Source: a virus. From it: a DNA stretch of 64,000 nt. Positions 17,099 to 25,942 of the stretch are shown one piece after another (position 1 is the first letter of the stretch; every line of letters starts with the position of its first letter). The notes under the pieces are model-generated. The model was not told the origin of the DNA. It did no database searches and saw nothing but the letters and a program-made list of their open reading frames with translations. The position numbers and the translations under genes are program-made. Where the stretch lies: the IMG/VR virus record IMGVR_UViG_3300007513_002281, positions 1-64,000 of that record, one strand, 5' to 3'.

Positions 17099-20000
17099 AG
17101 AAAAACTAAAGGACTTTCTTACCTCTGGAGGCGTGAGCTCAACTTCTGATAGATTGACATTTACATTGACAGATAGAGATGGCGACGGTATGATTGGCTA
17201 TCGTGATGATCTTGCTGTTGATCCAGGAACAGGTGATAAGCTTCTAGATCTTGACAGTAGTTCTACTGGTCTATTGGGAGATTTTTTAAAGTTTATTGTT
17301 GATGATGCTAAGAATAACTTTAAGATCAATGGTGGAAATTTTGAAGCGCCTTCATCCAATCGTGGTGATTCACTGACACCTGCTGAGGTTCAAGGATCTG
17401 AAGATATTTTCGTTAGAGCTGGGACAGATATCGGTAGTGAGTTTAGTAGATACTCTAACAGCGGAAAGTTTGACGATACTTCAAAGACGCTGTCACAGAT
17501 TATCAATAAGACAGGTCCTGACGACCAGAGCTCTCATCGATTGCTTTCCAGCATTCAGGGATCAGAAATTGATGAAACTGGAAAAACGCTAGCAGACACT
17601 TCTGATGAAGGGCAGAGTGATGCAACTAGGTCCGCGCAGCAGATCCTTATGAACTATAACAGATTCAATCCAGCTCCCAGCGGTAAGGCATACTCTCAGA
17701 TCCCGATACATGAGGAGGATTTTGAGTCAGGCGTGAATGATTCAGGAACAGCAACATCTCAGCGTGACTTTGGAAGTTTTGATCCTGCAGGTGTTCAGAT
17801 TGTTATGGATAAACTTAAAAGTGTTGGATCTTCACTTCTTTTAAAGGCTGCTGGATGGGATTCAGCTATAAACCCAGCTATGAGTGCTGATCCTGGTAAT
17901 TTTGATTTTGACTCTGCTTCAAATCCTGATCCGGCTGATGGATCTAGAGGCATTGATTCCGAGACTTTGCGATCTAAAAACGCAGCCGGTGCACCTGAGA
18001 TGCCGCTTGGAACTTCAACAAGAACTGGTCGGGGGGAATTCCTAAGCCTTTCTGACCTTTCACAGTCAACACCTTCGTATGGAACAACAACAACTTACGG
18101 AACACAGTTTAGCTCAGCTAATAATTCGATTCTTAGGGCACAGGCAGTGGGAGCCATCATAGCTATGATGGAAGCATGCCAGACTTTATTTGGACTAGTA
18201 GATGAGCTTGTAAAAAATAAAGAAGGTAGTGGACCGATTGCTGAGCTAGGTCGAGGCCCATACGCAATGGGAGAGTCAAATCCCTCACTAACAGCAAGAT
18301 TTACACTGCTTCAAAGGCTTGTCCTTGTCAAGACAGAACATGACTATGTGAAATGTGCTAAAGCGGGTGTTAAGATATTCTTTTCTGATGGCGCTAAGTT
18401 TCAAGGAGGATCAACAGATACAAAAATATCAGATTATCAGCATGTGCAAGAGGCTCCTGGATTCTGGCTAGCGATTGCTCGTACAGTCATAAGATCAACT
18501 AGTACAATTAGGTCTGGAATTGATTCTGCACTTTCTAACTCGTTTGACTCTAGCTCAATTTCAAACTTAATAATGTCTTTGGGAAAATCTAAGATTATTG
18601 GATTTATGAATGTAGCAGCAACTGTAGGCGATTCAATGCTTAAGCTTACAGGAGGAAATCCTGATATCATGAACATAGCAGAGACATCAGGACCAAGAGA
18701 TGTTGACTCTCTTCCTAACTCTCCTGCTACGAGAATAGCCAAGAGCAGAGCTGGCGATGGGGCGTCTGCTGTGTCGCTAGCGTGGAGAGGATCTTCAGTT
18801 CCTAGTATGTATACTCTTCCGACAAATGTTATAAATGCTGCAACCAAGATGGGAACAGTCTTTGCTGGTACAAATCCAGCTCGAGGAATGCTAGGTTCCA
18901 GACTCGTTACAAAGACTTATGTAGATCCAAATGCTGAAGGATACAATGCAAGAATAAGGGGAGACATAGTTGAAAGAATGGAAAACACACTTGATGCTGA
19001 GTATGTTCCATTTTATTTTCATGACCTAAGGACTAATGAGATAGTTGCTTTTCACGCATTTCTTAAAAATCTTACTGAAAGCTATTCAGCTCAGTACGGA
19101 GAGACAACAGGGTATGGTAGAATAGACCCAGTCCTGACGTATAATTCAACTAAGCGGTCTCTTAGCTTGACATTTGCTGTTGCTGCAACTTCTAAAGATG
19201 ATTTTGATGAGATGTGGTGGAAGATTAATAAAATTATTACACTTATCTATCCACAGTGGACAGAGGGAATGAGAGTAGCAAACCCAAGCAATGATTCTAC
19301 TTTTATTGTTCCATTTAGCCAGGTCTTAGGCGCTTCTCCGATGATAAGACTAAGAATCGGAGACGTTATTAAGAGCAACTATTCTAAGTTTAATCTAGCT
19401 AGACTTTTTGGAGTGGGAAATACAGACATTAATCCCAAGCCTATAAGCGAGAGTGATTCTCTTTTTTCTTCTGGTCTGGGATCTGGAAATGTCATGTCAG
19501 CTATTGATGGATTTTTAAATACATTATTCTATCTTAGCTTTGGAAGCCCAGTTTCACTTATTGACGGTTCAGGATTTTTAGCATCAGCTGGTCAGGCACT
19601 TCTATCAGAGATCTCTGTTAACGGGTTTGCCAATCCTGCGGGGGTAGCACTTACACTGAGAGCTCAGACAGATCCAGACACTGTGATAAATTCAAGTGCT
19701 GGTGCCAGCTCTCTTTCAGGCCAGATTACAGCAACTGCGCTTAATACTCTTGGAAGCAATACAGATCTATTTGGGTATAGGACATTTGGAATCCATTATC
19801 TTAAACCAAATCAGAATAAGGGCTATACACTTGTTGATGATGATTCTAGGTCTCCAGTCGGGACACGCTTTCACACTATGAGATCAGTCAGGGTGATGGT
19901 GATTGGTCGAGAGAAAGCAGCTAGCATGAAGTGGGATAGAGAAAAATCTATTCTTGAAAACAAAAGTGATGCTAACGCAAATTCATCTTTCAAGGGTCCA

Positions 20001-20627
20001 GCCCGATCTGGTCAGGCTTCTCAAAAAACGTATTACAAGGTTATGGTTATTGATCTAAACGCACCTATTGACATGTTTGGATCTGTTTTTAAGGTCACAC
20101 ACACTGATATAACAACAAACTATTCATCAATCTTTGCAACGTCAGCTGGGCCTCTTCTTGCAGGTGTAGGGGGTACAGCTGATGCAGCCGCTGAAGCTCT
20201 TACAAGAGCAGCTGCATCATCAATTGGAATTCCAGCTGATGAGATAAATTTCTTTCAGTCTGATACAGAAAAGTTTATGAGCTCTGAAAATAATGCTATC
20301 GTTCGTGCATTTGAATCTACAAGGGGACGAGGGCTGCCTGGGTTTGTTAGAAGCATACAGCTAGACTGGCTTAAGGGAACGTGGGAGACAGATTGGAATT
20401 CTCGAGCACCAAAGTACGCTGAGATCACTATTCAGTTTGATGTTGTTCATGATATTCCGCCCGGAATCGACTATAGCGGATATAATAGGGCACCTAACTA
20501 TAATGTTGGAGATATTATGAGATCTGTTGCAGGTGATTCGTATGACGACGATGGCGCTGCTTCAGAGGATACCTGGAGAGCAGCTGGAACTTCTGGATTT
20601 AGATCAACAAGAGAGACAGATAATTAA
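17091..20627 (+). CDS. Large baseplate structural protein with EF-hand-like loop
   Basis: 1178 residues. The ATG at 17091 has AGGAG 5 bases upstream and was preferred over an in-frame ATG nine codons earlier. Near the N terminus (D28 to D39) DRDGDGMIGYRD matches the calcium-binding loop spacing of EF-hands (D1, D3, D5, I8, D12). The first 350 residues are polar and low-complexity. The C-terminal part (SIQLDWLKGTWETDW, then YAEITIQFDVVHDIPPGID) is a conserved beta-domain type I associate with myovirus baseplate proteins. Position between tape measure and a LysM-like gene supports baseplate. No T4 name can be assigned. Confidence 0.6.
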   Translation: MSREKLKDFLTSGGVSSTSDRLTFTLTDRDGDGMIGYRDDLAVDPGTGDKLLDLDSSSTGLLGDFLKFIVDDAKNNFKINGGNFEAPSSNRGDSLTPAEVQGSEDIFVRAGTDIGSEFSRYSNSGKFDDTSKTLSQIINKTGPDDQSSHRLLSSIQGSEIDETGKTLADTSDEGQSDATRSAQQILMNYNRFNPAPSGKAYSQIPIHEEDFESGVNDSGTATSQRDFGSFDPAGVQIVMDKLKSVGSSLLLKAAGWDSAINPAMSADPGNFDFDSASNPDPADGSRGIDSETLRSKNAAGAPEMPLGTSTRTGRGEFLSLSDLSQSTPSYGTTTTYGTQFSSANNSILRAQAVGAIIAMMEACQTLFGLVDELVKNKEGSGPIAELGRGPYAMGESNPSLTARFTLLQRLVLVKTEHDYVKCAKAGVKIFFSDGAKFQGGSTDTKISDYQHVQEAPGFWLAIARTVIRSTSTIRSGIDSALSNSFDSSSISNLIMSLGKSKIIGFMNVAATVGDSMLKLTGGNPDIMNIAETSGPRDVDSLPNSPATRIAKSRAGDGASAVSLAWRGSSVPSMYTLPTNVINAATKMGTVFAGTNPARGMLGSRLVTKTYVDPNAEGYNARIRGDIVERMENTLDAEYVPFYFHDLRTNEIVAFHAFLKNLTESYSAQYGETTGYGRIDPVLTYNSTKRSLSLTFAVAATSKDDFDEMWWKINKIITLIYPQWTEGMRVANPSNDSTFIVPFSQVLGASPMIRLRIGDVIKSNYSKFNLARLFGVGNTDINPKPISESDSLFSSGLGSGNVMSAIDGFLNTLFYLSFGSPVSLIDGSGFLASAGQALLSEISVNGFANPAGVALTLRAQTDPDTVINSSAGASSLSGQITATALNTLGSNTDLFGYRTFGIHYLKPNQNKGYTLVDDDSRSPVGTRFHTMRSVRVMVIGREKAASMKWDREKSILENKSDANANSSFKGPARSGQASQKTYYKVMVIDLNAPIDMFGSVFKVTHTDITTNYSSIFATSAGPLLAGVGGTADAAAEALTRAAASSIGIPADEINFFQSDTEKFMSSENNAIVRAFESTRGRGLPGFVRSIQLDWLKGTWETDWNSRAPKYAEITIQFDVVHDIPPGIDYSGYNRAPNYNVGDIMRSVAGDSYDDDGAASEDTWRAAGTSGFRSTRETDN

Positions 20628-20638
20628 GGTGGATAAAA

Positions 20639-20935
20639 ATGGCAACAAGCAGATATGAGTTTACACGTCGAATTAAGGGCGGCCGTGCTATTGGGACCAT
20701 TAAGGGTCTAAGAAAGCTATATTTTGGAGTTAATAGGGGAGTTATTCCTAGCAGATCTGTTACAATTAAAGAAGGACAGCGTCTTGATCATATTGCTGGA
20801 AGAGCGTACGGAGACTCAGGACTTTGGTGGGTAATAGCAGCTGCATCTGGAATAGGGTGGGGATTGCAAGTTCCACCCGGAACTATACTTAAGATCCCAA
20901 TTGATTTATCAAAAGTATTTTCACTAGTCAGGTGA
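20639..20935 (+). CDS. LysM-like baseplate protein (gp53/gpX type)
   Basis: 98 residues. The second half, SVTIKEGQRLDHIAGRAYGD followed by LWWVIAAASGIGWGLQVPPG, is a LysM-type fold of the kind in T4 gp53 and P2/Mu gpX-like tail proteins. In such phages this small protein stabilises the baseplate around the tube. GGTGG sits before the ATG. It is embedded between two very large baseplate genes with gaps of about 10 bases. Confidence 0.75.
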   Translation: MATSRYEFTRRIKGGRAIGTIKGLRKLYFGVNRGVIPSRSVTIKEGQRLDHIAGRAYGDSGLWWVIAAASGIGWGLQVPPGTILKIPIDLSKVFSLVR

Positions 20936-20944
20936 GGCAAGATA

Positions 20945-23900
20945 TTGGCTAAAAAACACAGCTCTTCAACAATACACCAGTCAGCTCTTGGTGAGCTTCG
21001 CGGTTTTTTCGGATTTCAGTCGAATTCTGATTTAATTAGTCTTGCGACAGGCATTCAGGCAGGTGGTGATGAATCAGCAGTCTCTCAGGCCCAGGTCGGG
21101 CTTGTTGGAAACTTAGGAGGCCAGGGAAATACAGTTGTTCAAGATGGGTACTCAGACGAAGTACAGGCAATTATGAGCCTTCTTCTTGATGTAACAGAAG
21201 GTGCTTACTACACTTATAACTTTACCACAGAGACTGAATTAAAGCAGACTTTAGCTGAAATTCCACAAGGTGGAGTTGAAGAGGGCACACACGCCTTCGG
21301 CATACAGAGTTTTGTTCAAATAGTACACGAAGGTCCTTTAACTATTGATGCTTTTCATGTCATAAAACATGAACGCCAGGATGATGAAGGTAGGACTGTC
21401 AGTCAGAAAATGAGCAGGATAGTTGCACCTGCAAAACAAGGCACAGCTGGGAGCTATGACGGTCTTTGTTCAGAAGAAGAAGTCGGTATAAATATTGGAT
21501 CTGCAACAAGACCTAACAAAATTTCTTCTCCTTCTCTTTCAGCTTATCTATTTCCAAGTCTTAGAATTGGACCCCAGACACGTGATACGGATTCGGTTGG
21601 AATCTTTGCTAATTCAATTCCCAATGTAGAGCTAAGCAGATGTGTTCCGTATATTAATATGACATTTTATACCGATCTTCCGGGTGAAAATGTCCAGGCT
21701 GATAAGAACGGCCAGATGGGAATTTTAAGATTCTTGGGTGCTGTTGACCACGGCCCAACACCAACTAGTCTTGACAATACCGGTCTGGCAAACGTTACTC
21801 CAGATATTGTTTTTCAACAAATTGAAGGAGATGACCTTGCAGGTGATATTCTAGACAGCGCGGGAATGGATACCGGCGATCAGACTAGAGTTGGATTTGC
21901 AGGAATGGAGATGTTCACAGCACCAATGACGCTTGCTAATGCCGATATGAATGCTAGTGGCTATGTGGCTTCTCACTATGGAAACAAAGAGATCCTGGAT
22001 CCCCTTAGGCCTCTCCTTTCACTCACATCATTGACTGTTAGAATAGATGGAACTGGTCATGCAGCGCTTGCTTCAAAAAAAGCTTCAGTTAGCATGAAGC
22101 TCCACGATAGATCTAGAATGTCTGATATAGCACCCATGATATCTGCAGATAGATTTGCAAATACACACGTTATTGTTGAGTACGGGTGGAAGCATCCTGA
22201 CGGAGGATTTAATAGTAACAATGTATACGGTAGGTTTCTGGATAGTCTTAAGCTTAAAGATGCTTTCAACATCACACACACGAATATGTCTATTAATAAT
22301 ACCGGTGAAGTTGATATTACAATGGAGCTGGCAAACTTAGGAACTTTTGCAGCTGTTACAGCTCCAATTGTAGCAGGAAGATTTATTCCTCTTTCAATTG
22401 CTAAGTCGTTAATAGACAGATATATTTCAGGGTTAATGAGCATTAATAATTCGCAGGTAGGCTCAGTTTTAACAGATATTAGAAATAAGTTTGAGGTGGG
22501 CGTCGGCGATGCTGCTGGATCCTCTGCAATTGTTAGGAGGTCAATAGTATCAGATATAGTTCAAAATGTTAGAAGTGGCAATATTTCTGAGCTATCACAG
22601 ATCATAGAAGATCTCGTAGGTGAAGACGGAACAGGCGGAGCACTGTCTGACTCTGCAGACTCTATTGGATCAGAAATAGGTAATAAGCTTGCCGCCCTAG
22701 ACATCAACATCGGCGGAGATATAGATGTGTTTTGGCATCAGGGCATGTTTCAAAGGCTTATTAACTTTACATATGGATCGGAAGATTCATCAGCACACTC
22801 TGAAGCTAACAGCGATGTTTATGTATCTCTTGGAAGAGTTGTTTGTAGCTTTATAGGTTACCCTATTGCTTCTTGCCTTGCTTTTGATGAAGTTCAGGTT
22901 ATGTTTTATTCTTTCAATAGTCAGGCCGGTTCTATGAGACCTTATTCTACATGCCACTTTCCAATTAAAATTGCGAAGCTCACAGGGCTTATAGATCAGA
23001 TGGCTTACGGGTCAGATGGAGGTGAGCTAGGTCGAACACCAACGACAGCAGATATGATGTCTATTCTTACAGAGCTGGTTTCAAATCCAAACGATCTTGC
23101 GTATGGGATGTCAAATCTATATGAAGAGTATAGGAGCGGAGAGCAAGAGTCAGAAGCTGTTAACAAAATGTCAGAAGCTGAGCGAGAGGCATATAATGAG
23201 AGCCGACAGGTAGCTGAGGATCTGCTGTCGAGCAGTCAGTCTAGCAAGCTAGAGTCAATTTATCTTGATGACGGTCTCGGAGGTACAGGAGATTTTAAAC
23301 AGCCCCAGCTGGAATTTTATCTTGAGGCAGTTCCCGCTCTAACACTAGACGATGAAGGGACAAGAGGTGTCGTAGAGGGCTCTACGATTCTTAGGATTCA
23401 TGTCTTTGATAAGTCTGCATCTCCTCACGTATCTGAGCTCTTTATGTTAAGAATGGCAAATGATTCAGAGATTGCCTCAAGGTATAATCAGGTAGCCGCT
23501 TCTGAAGAGAGACTTTCTTCTTCTGAAGAATCTCTTTCTAGAGCCGAAGGTGATCCTGCACGACAACTCACACTCTCCAATCTAAGAGATATAGATGAGG
23601 AAGCTTATACTGCTGCCAGCAGTAATTTTACATCATACGTTAATTCGTTACCGTCCTGGGTTATAAAAGAGGCGATAAAGACAACTGTGCCTAGCATAAC
23701 TATGGGATCAATGTTTAATGCAATAAAAAATGTATCTGTTAACTCAACAACAAGCGGAGCTGTCGGGAGAGAAAGGCTTATAACAGCAACATTAGATCGG
23801 GCGGATAATCAAGAGATGCAAGGTGCTGGCAGTAATGTTGATGATATATTTGTCATTCCTGCTACGCTTGATATAAAGATGTTTGGAATGCCGCTTCTTA

Positions 23901-24115
23901 ACTATTCTCAGCAGTTTTTTATTGATCTAGGGACCGGTACAACACTTGATAACATATATGCTGCAACAGTCATTAGTCATACACTCAATTCATCCGGGTT
24001 TGAGACAAGCTTTAAGGGCACTTTTCAGGGAAGCGGCACGACTAGAAACCTAAGGAACACACTTATAGCTGTCCAGCCTGTTCTTAAAGAAGCTGAAGAA
24101 GAAAATGAACAGTAG
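20945..24115 (+). CDS. Large baseplate hub-like structural protein
   Basis: 1056 residues, TTG start. About residues 365-420 (KASVSMKLHDRSRMSDIAPM, then NTHVIVEYGWKHPDGG) is a conserved segment of structural proteins in T4-like marine phages that resembles hub domains. The region from about 760 to 870 is charged and helical (SEERLSSSEESLSRAEGDPA). The C terminus returns to a beta-fold with SQQFFIDLGTGTTLDNIYAA. A hub role is inferred from size, order and this fragment. No lysozyme or needle domain was seen. The gene ends the tail module. Confidence 0.55.
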   Translation: MAKKHSSSTIHQSALGELRGFFGFQSNSDLISLATGIQAGGDESAVSQAQVGLVGNLGGQGNTVVQDGYSDEVQAIMSLLLDVTEGAYYTYNFTTETELKQTLAEIPQGGVEEGTHAFGIQSFVQIVHEGPLTIDAFHVIKHERQDDEGRTVSQKMSRIVAPAKQGTAGSYDGLCSEEEVGINIGSATRPNKISSPSLSAYLFPSLRIGPQTRDTDSVGIFANSIPNVELSRCVPYINMTFYTDLPGENVQADKNGQMGILRFLGAVDHGPTPTSLDNTGLANVTPDIVFQQIEGDDLAGDILDSAGMDTGDQTRVGFAGMEMFTAPMTLANADMNASGYVASHYGNKEILDPLRPLLSLTSLTVRIDGTGHAALASKKASVSMKLHDRSRMSDIAPMISADRFANTHVIVEYGWKHPDGGFNSNNVYGRFLDSLKLKDAFNITHTNMSINNTGEVDITMELANLGTFAAVTAPIVAGRFIPLSIAKSLIDRYISGLMSINNSQVGSVLTDIRNKFEVGVGDAAGSSAIVRRSIVSDIVQNVRSGNISELSQIIEDLVGEDGTGGALSDSADSIGSEIGNKLAALDINIGGDIDVFWHQGMFQRLINFTYGSEDSSAHSEANSDVYVSLGRVVCSFIGYPIASCLAFDEVQVMFYSFNSQAGSMRPYSTCHFPIKIAKLTGLIDQMAYGSDGGELGRTPTTADMMSILTELVSNPNDLAYGMSNLYEEYRSGEQESEAVNKMSEAEREAYNESRQVAEDLLSSSQSSKLESIYLDDGLGGTGDFKQPQLEFYLEAVPALTLDDEGTRGVVEGSTILRIHVFDKSASPHVSELFMLRMANDSEIASRYNQVAASEERLSSSEESLSRAEGDPARQLTLSNLRDIDEEAYTAASSNFTSYVNSLPSWVIKEAIKTTVPSITMGSMFNAIKNVSVNSTTSGAVGRERLITATLDRADNQEMQGAGSNVDDIFVIPATLDIKMFGMPLLNYSQQFFIDLGTGTTLDNIYAATVISHTLNSSGFETSFKGTFQGSGTTRNLRNTLIAVQPVLKEAEEENEQ

Positions 24116-24138
24116 AAAAGTCTGTGTTAATATGATAT

Positions 24139-25338
24139 GTGAATCTTGTAATTTCAAAAGAAATTTTAGGATCTGAACATCACCTAATTTGTGATCAAGG
24201 TCTTAGAACATTCAAGTGGTCTGATATCATTCCTAGAGATGGCTGGATTTATTCTGACTGTAGGCGTCTTAGGGATCTTGGAACAATTCTAGGTGCAAAA
24301 GGTATGTCTGTTTGTGACATATTTGATGAATCAAATGTGAGAGCGTGGGATGCTCTAAGGGACTGTGGGACAAAGGGCGTCCCTGCCCATAGTGCTCTTC
24401 CCACAAGCATCTTTAAAAAGCGGCTTTCTATGCTTCTAGATCAGCTCTGGTTGTTCTTAGTAGATAATCAAGGTAATTACTACATGAATGAGTTTCTAGA
24501 GGGACGTAAGCTGCTTATGAGCCTCGAGCGGCCCAAGATTGATTATCAATCCTATAGCAATGAAATTAAGCTGTCATCATCTGGGTCTATAGCCAATCTT
24601 GAAAAATTCCAGCCAGACAGCTCTGGATATTCAAAGAAGACTAATTATAGCCAGATAGGATCGGTAACAGGAAGGGTAACAGCGACAGGGCCAAACATAC
24701 TGACTCTAAAGAAATCTCATAGAAAGATTTTTACTTCTAGATTTCCCAAAGGAAGAGTCTTGCAAATTGATTTAGTCTCACTTGAGCCCCGAGTTGCTCT
24801 TTTAATTTTAAATAAGCTCCCACCTGATGACATCTACGACCATGTTAGCGATCGAATATTTAAAAGAAAGATCGATAGAGATACAGTAAAAATAATTACG
24901 CTGTGCTGTTTGTACGGTGCCTCAGCTCATAGCATTGCACCCAAGGTGGGTGGGTTGCAAAAAGCCAAAGACTGTCTAAGCCAGATTGAGAGATTTTTTC
25001 AGATAGATCAGATAGATCAAAGTCTAAGATCTGAGGTTTCTCGACATGGATTTTTTAAAAACTATTACGGTAGAGAGCTTTTAGATAGCGAGTCTAGAGT
25101 AAATCACTTTATTCAATCTTCAAGTGTTGATGTTGCTCTTCTTGGCTTTTCAGGGCTTATGAGAGAGTGCAAAGCACAGATGCTGAATGTTATTCCTTTG
25201 TTTGTTATTCACGATGCTTTGATTGTAGATGTTGATAGTGAATCTATTTCTAAGTTTAAAGAACTAGTAAGTTCTGGATTAAAGGTTCCAAAGATAGGAC
25301 CTCAGCTACCGATAAAAATTAAAAACACACATAACTAA
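24139..25338 (+). CDS. Family A DNA polymerase, polymerase domain only
   Basis: 399 residues with GTG start. Motifs of the Pol I palm and fingers are present: GRVTATGPNIL; motif A with D211 and E216 (QIDLVSLEPRVAL); motif B with R247, K251, L255, Y259 and G260 (RDTVKIITLCCLYG); motif C IHDALIVDVD with D359. There is no 3'-5' exonuclease or 5' nuclease domain; a separate 5' nuclease gene lies at 29950. Two residues are unusual: Leu at the position of E. coli Phe762, and Ala where Glu883 normally follows the catalytic Asp. With a DnaE-type replicase also present, gap filling and Okazaki maturation is the likely task. Confidence 0.85.
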   Translation: MNLVISKEILGSEHHLICDQGLRTFKWSDIIPRDGWIYSDCRRLRDLGTILGAKGMSVCDIFDESNVRAWDALRDCGTKGVPAHSALPTSIFKKRLSMLLDQLWLFLVDNQGNYYMNEFLEGRKLLMSLERPKIDYQSYSNEIKLSSSGSIANLEKFQPDSSGYSKKTNYSQIGSVTGRVTATGPNILTLKKSHRKIFTSRFPKGRVLQIDLVSLEPRVALLILNKLPPDDIYDHVSDRIFKRKIDRDTVKIITLCCLYGASAHSIAPKVGGLQKAKDCLSQIERFFQIDQIDQSLRSEVSRHGFFKNYYGRELLDSESRVNHFIQSSSVDVALLGFSGLMRECKAQMLNVIPLFVIHDALIVDVDSESISKFKELVSSGLKVPKIGPQLPIKIKNTHN

Positions 25339-25355
25339 ATTAATAAGGAGATGCT

Positions 25356-25934
25356 ATGAAAAGTGAATTTGAGAATGTAAAGTCAAATTGGGAAACGTTT
25401 GAAAAGCTTTGCGGGAGGCTATCAGATGATAGGCTTAATAAGCTATTGGATGACTTAGGAGAGAGAATCTGTCTGTGCCCTGCAAGCACAAGAAAGGATG
25501 AAGCAGGATGCTATCCTGGTGGATTAGTTGATAATTCTCTAAAGATAACTGCATCTATGAGAAACTTAAATGATACTTTTGATCTAGGTGTCCCAGTTAG
25601 CTCAATTATTAAGACAGGTCTTTTTCATGATATTGGTAAAATAGGTGATCTTAACACACCCATGTTCATTGAGCAAGATTCCGACTGGCATAGAGAAAAG
25701 CTTGGACAGATTTACAAGTTCAATGAGGAGCTTAAAAGGGCTTCATTTACCCACCTCTCACTCTTTATTCTTCAAAGCTTCAATATCACTTTAACAAAAG
25801 ATGAGTGGATTGCAATTCAAATATCATCAGGTCCACAATTAGAAGAAAATAAATTCTATGTGGGTCATGAGCCTTCACTTGCAATTCTTCTTCAGTCAGC
25901 AAAGAGGTTTGTAATTCATAAAGATAGTGAATAA
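25356..25934 (+). CDS. HD-domain phosphohydrolase
   Basis: 192 residues. GLFHDIGKIGD near residue 90 is the HD metal-binding motif; an earlier Gly-rich GGLVDNSLK and a later H residue (ASFTHLSLF) fit the rest of the HD fold. AAGGAG precedes the ATG. Phage HD proteins often hydrolyse nucleotides or cyclic nucleotides; the substrate here is unknown. It lies between the polymerase and a virion gene, with gaps under 20 bases. Confidence 0.7.
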   Translation: MKSEFENVKSNWETFEKLCGRLSDDRLNKLLDDLGERICLCPASTRKDEAGCYPGGLVDNSLKITASMRNLNDTFDLGVPVSSIIKTGLFHDIGKIGDLNTPMFIEQDSDWHREKLGQIYKFNEELKRASFTHLSLFILQSFNITLTKDEWIAIQISSGPQLEENKFYVGHEPSLAILLQSAKRFVIHKDSE

Positions 25935-25942
25935 TTATCTTT

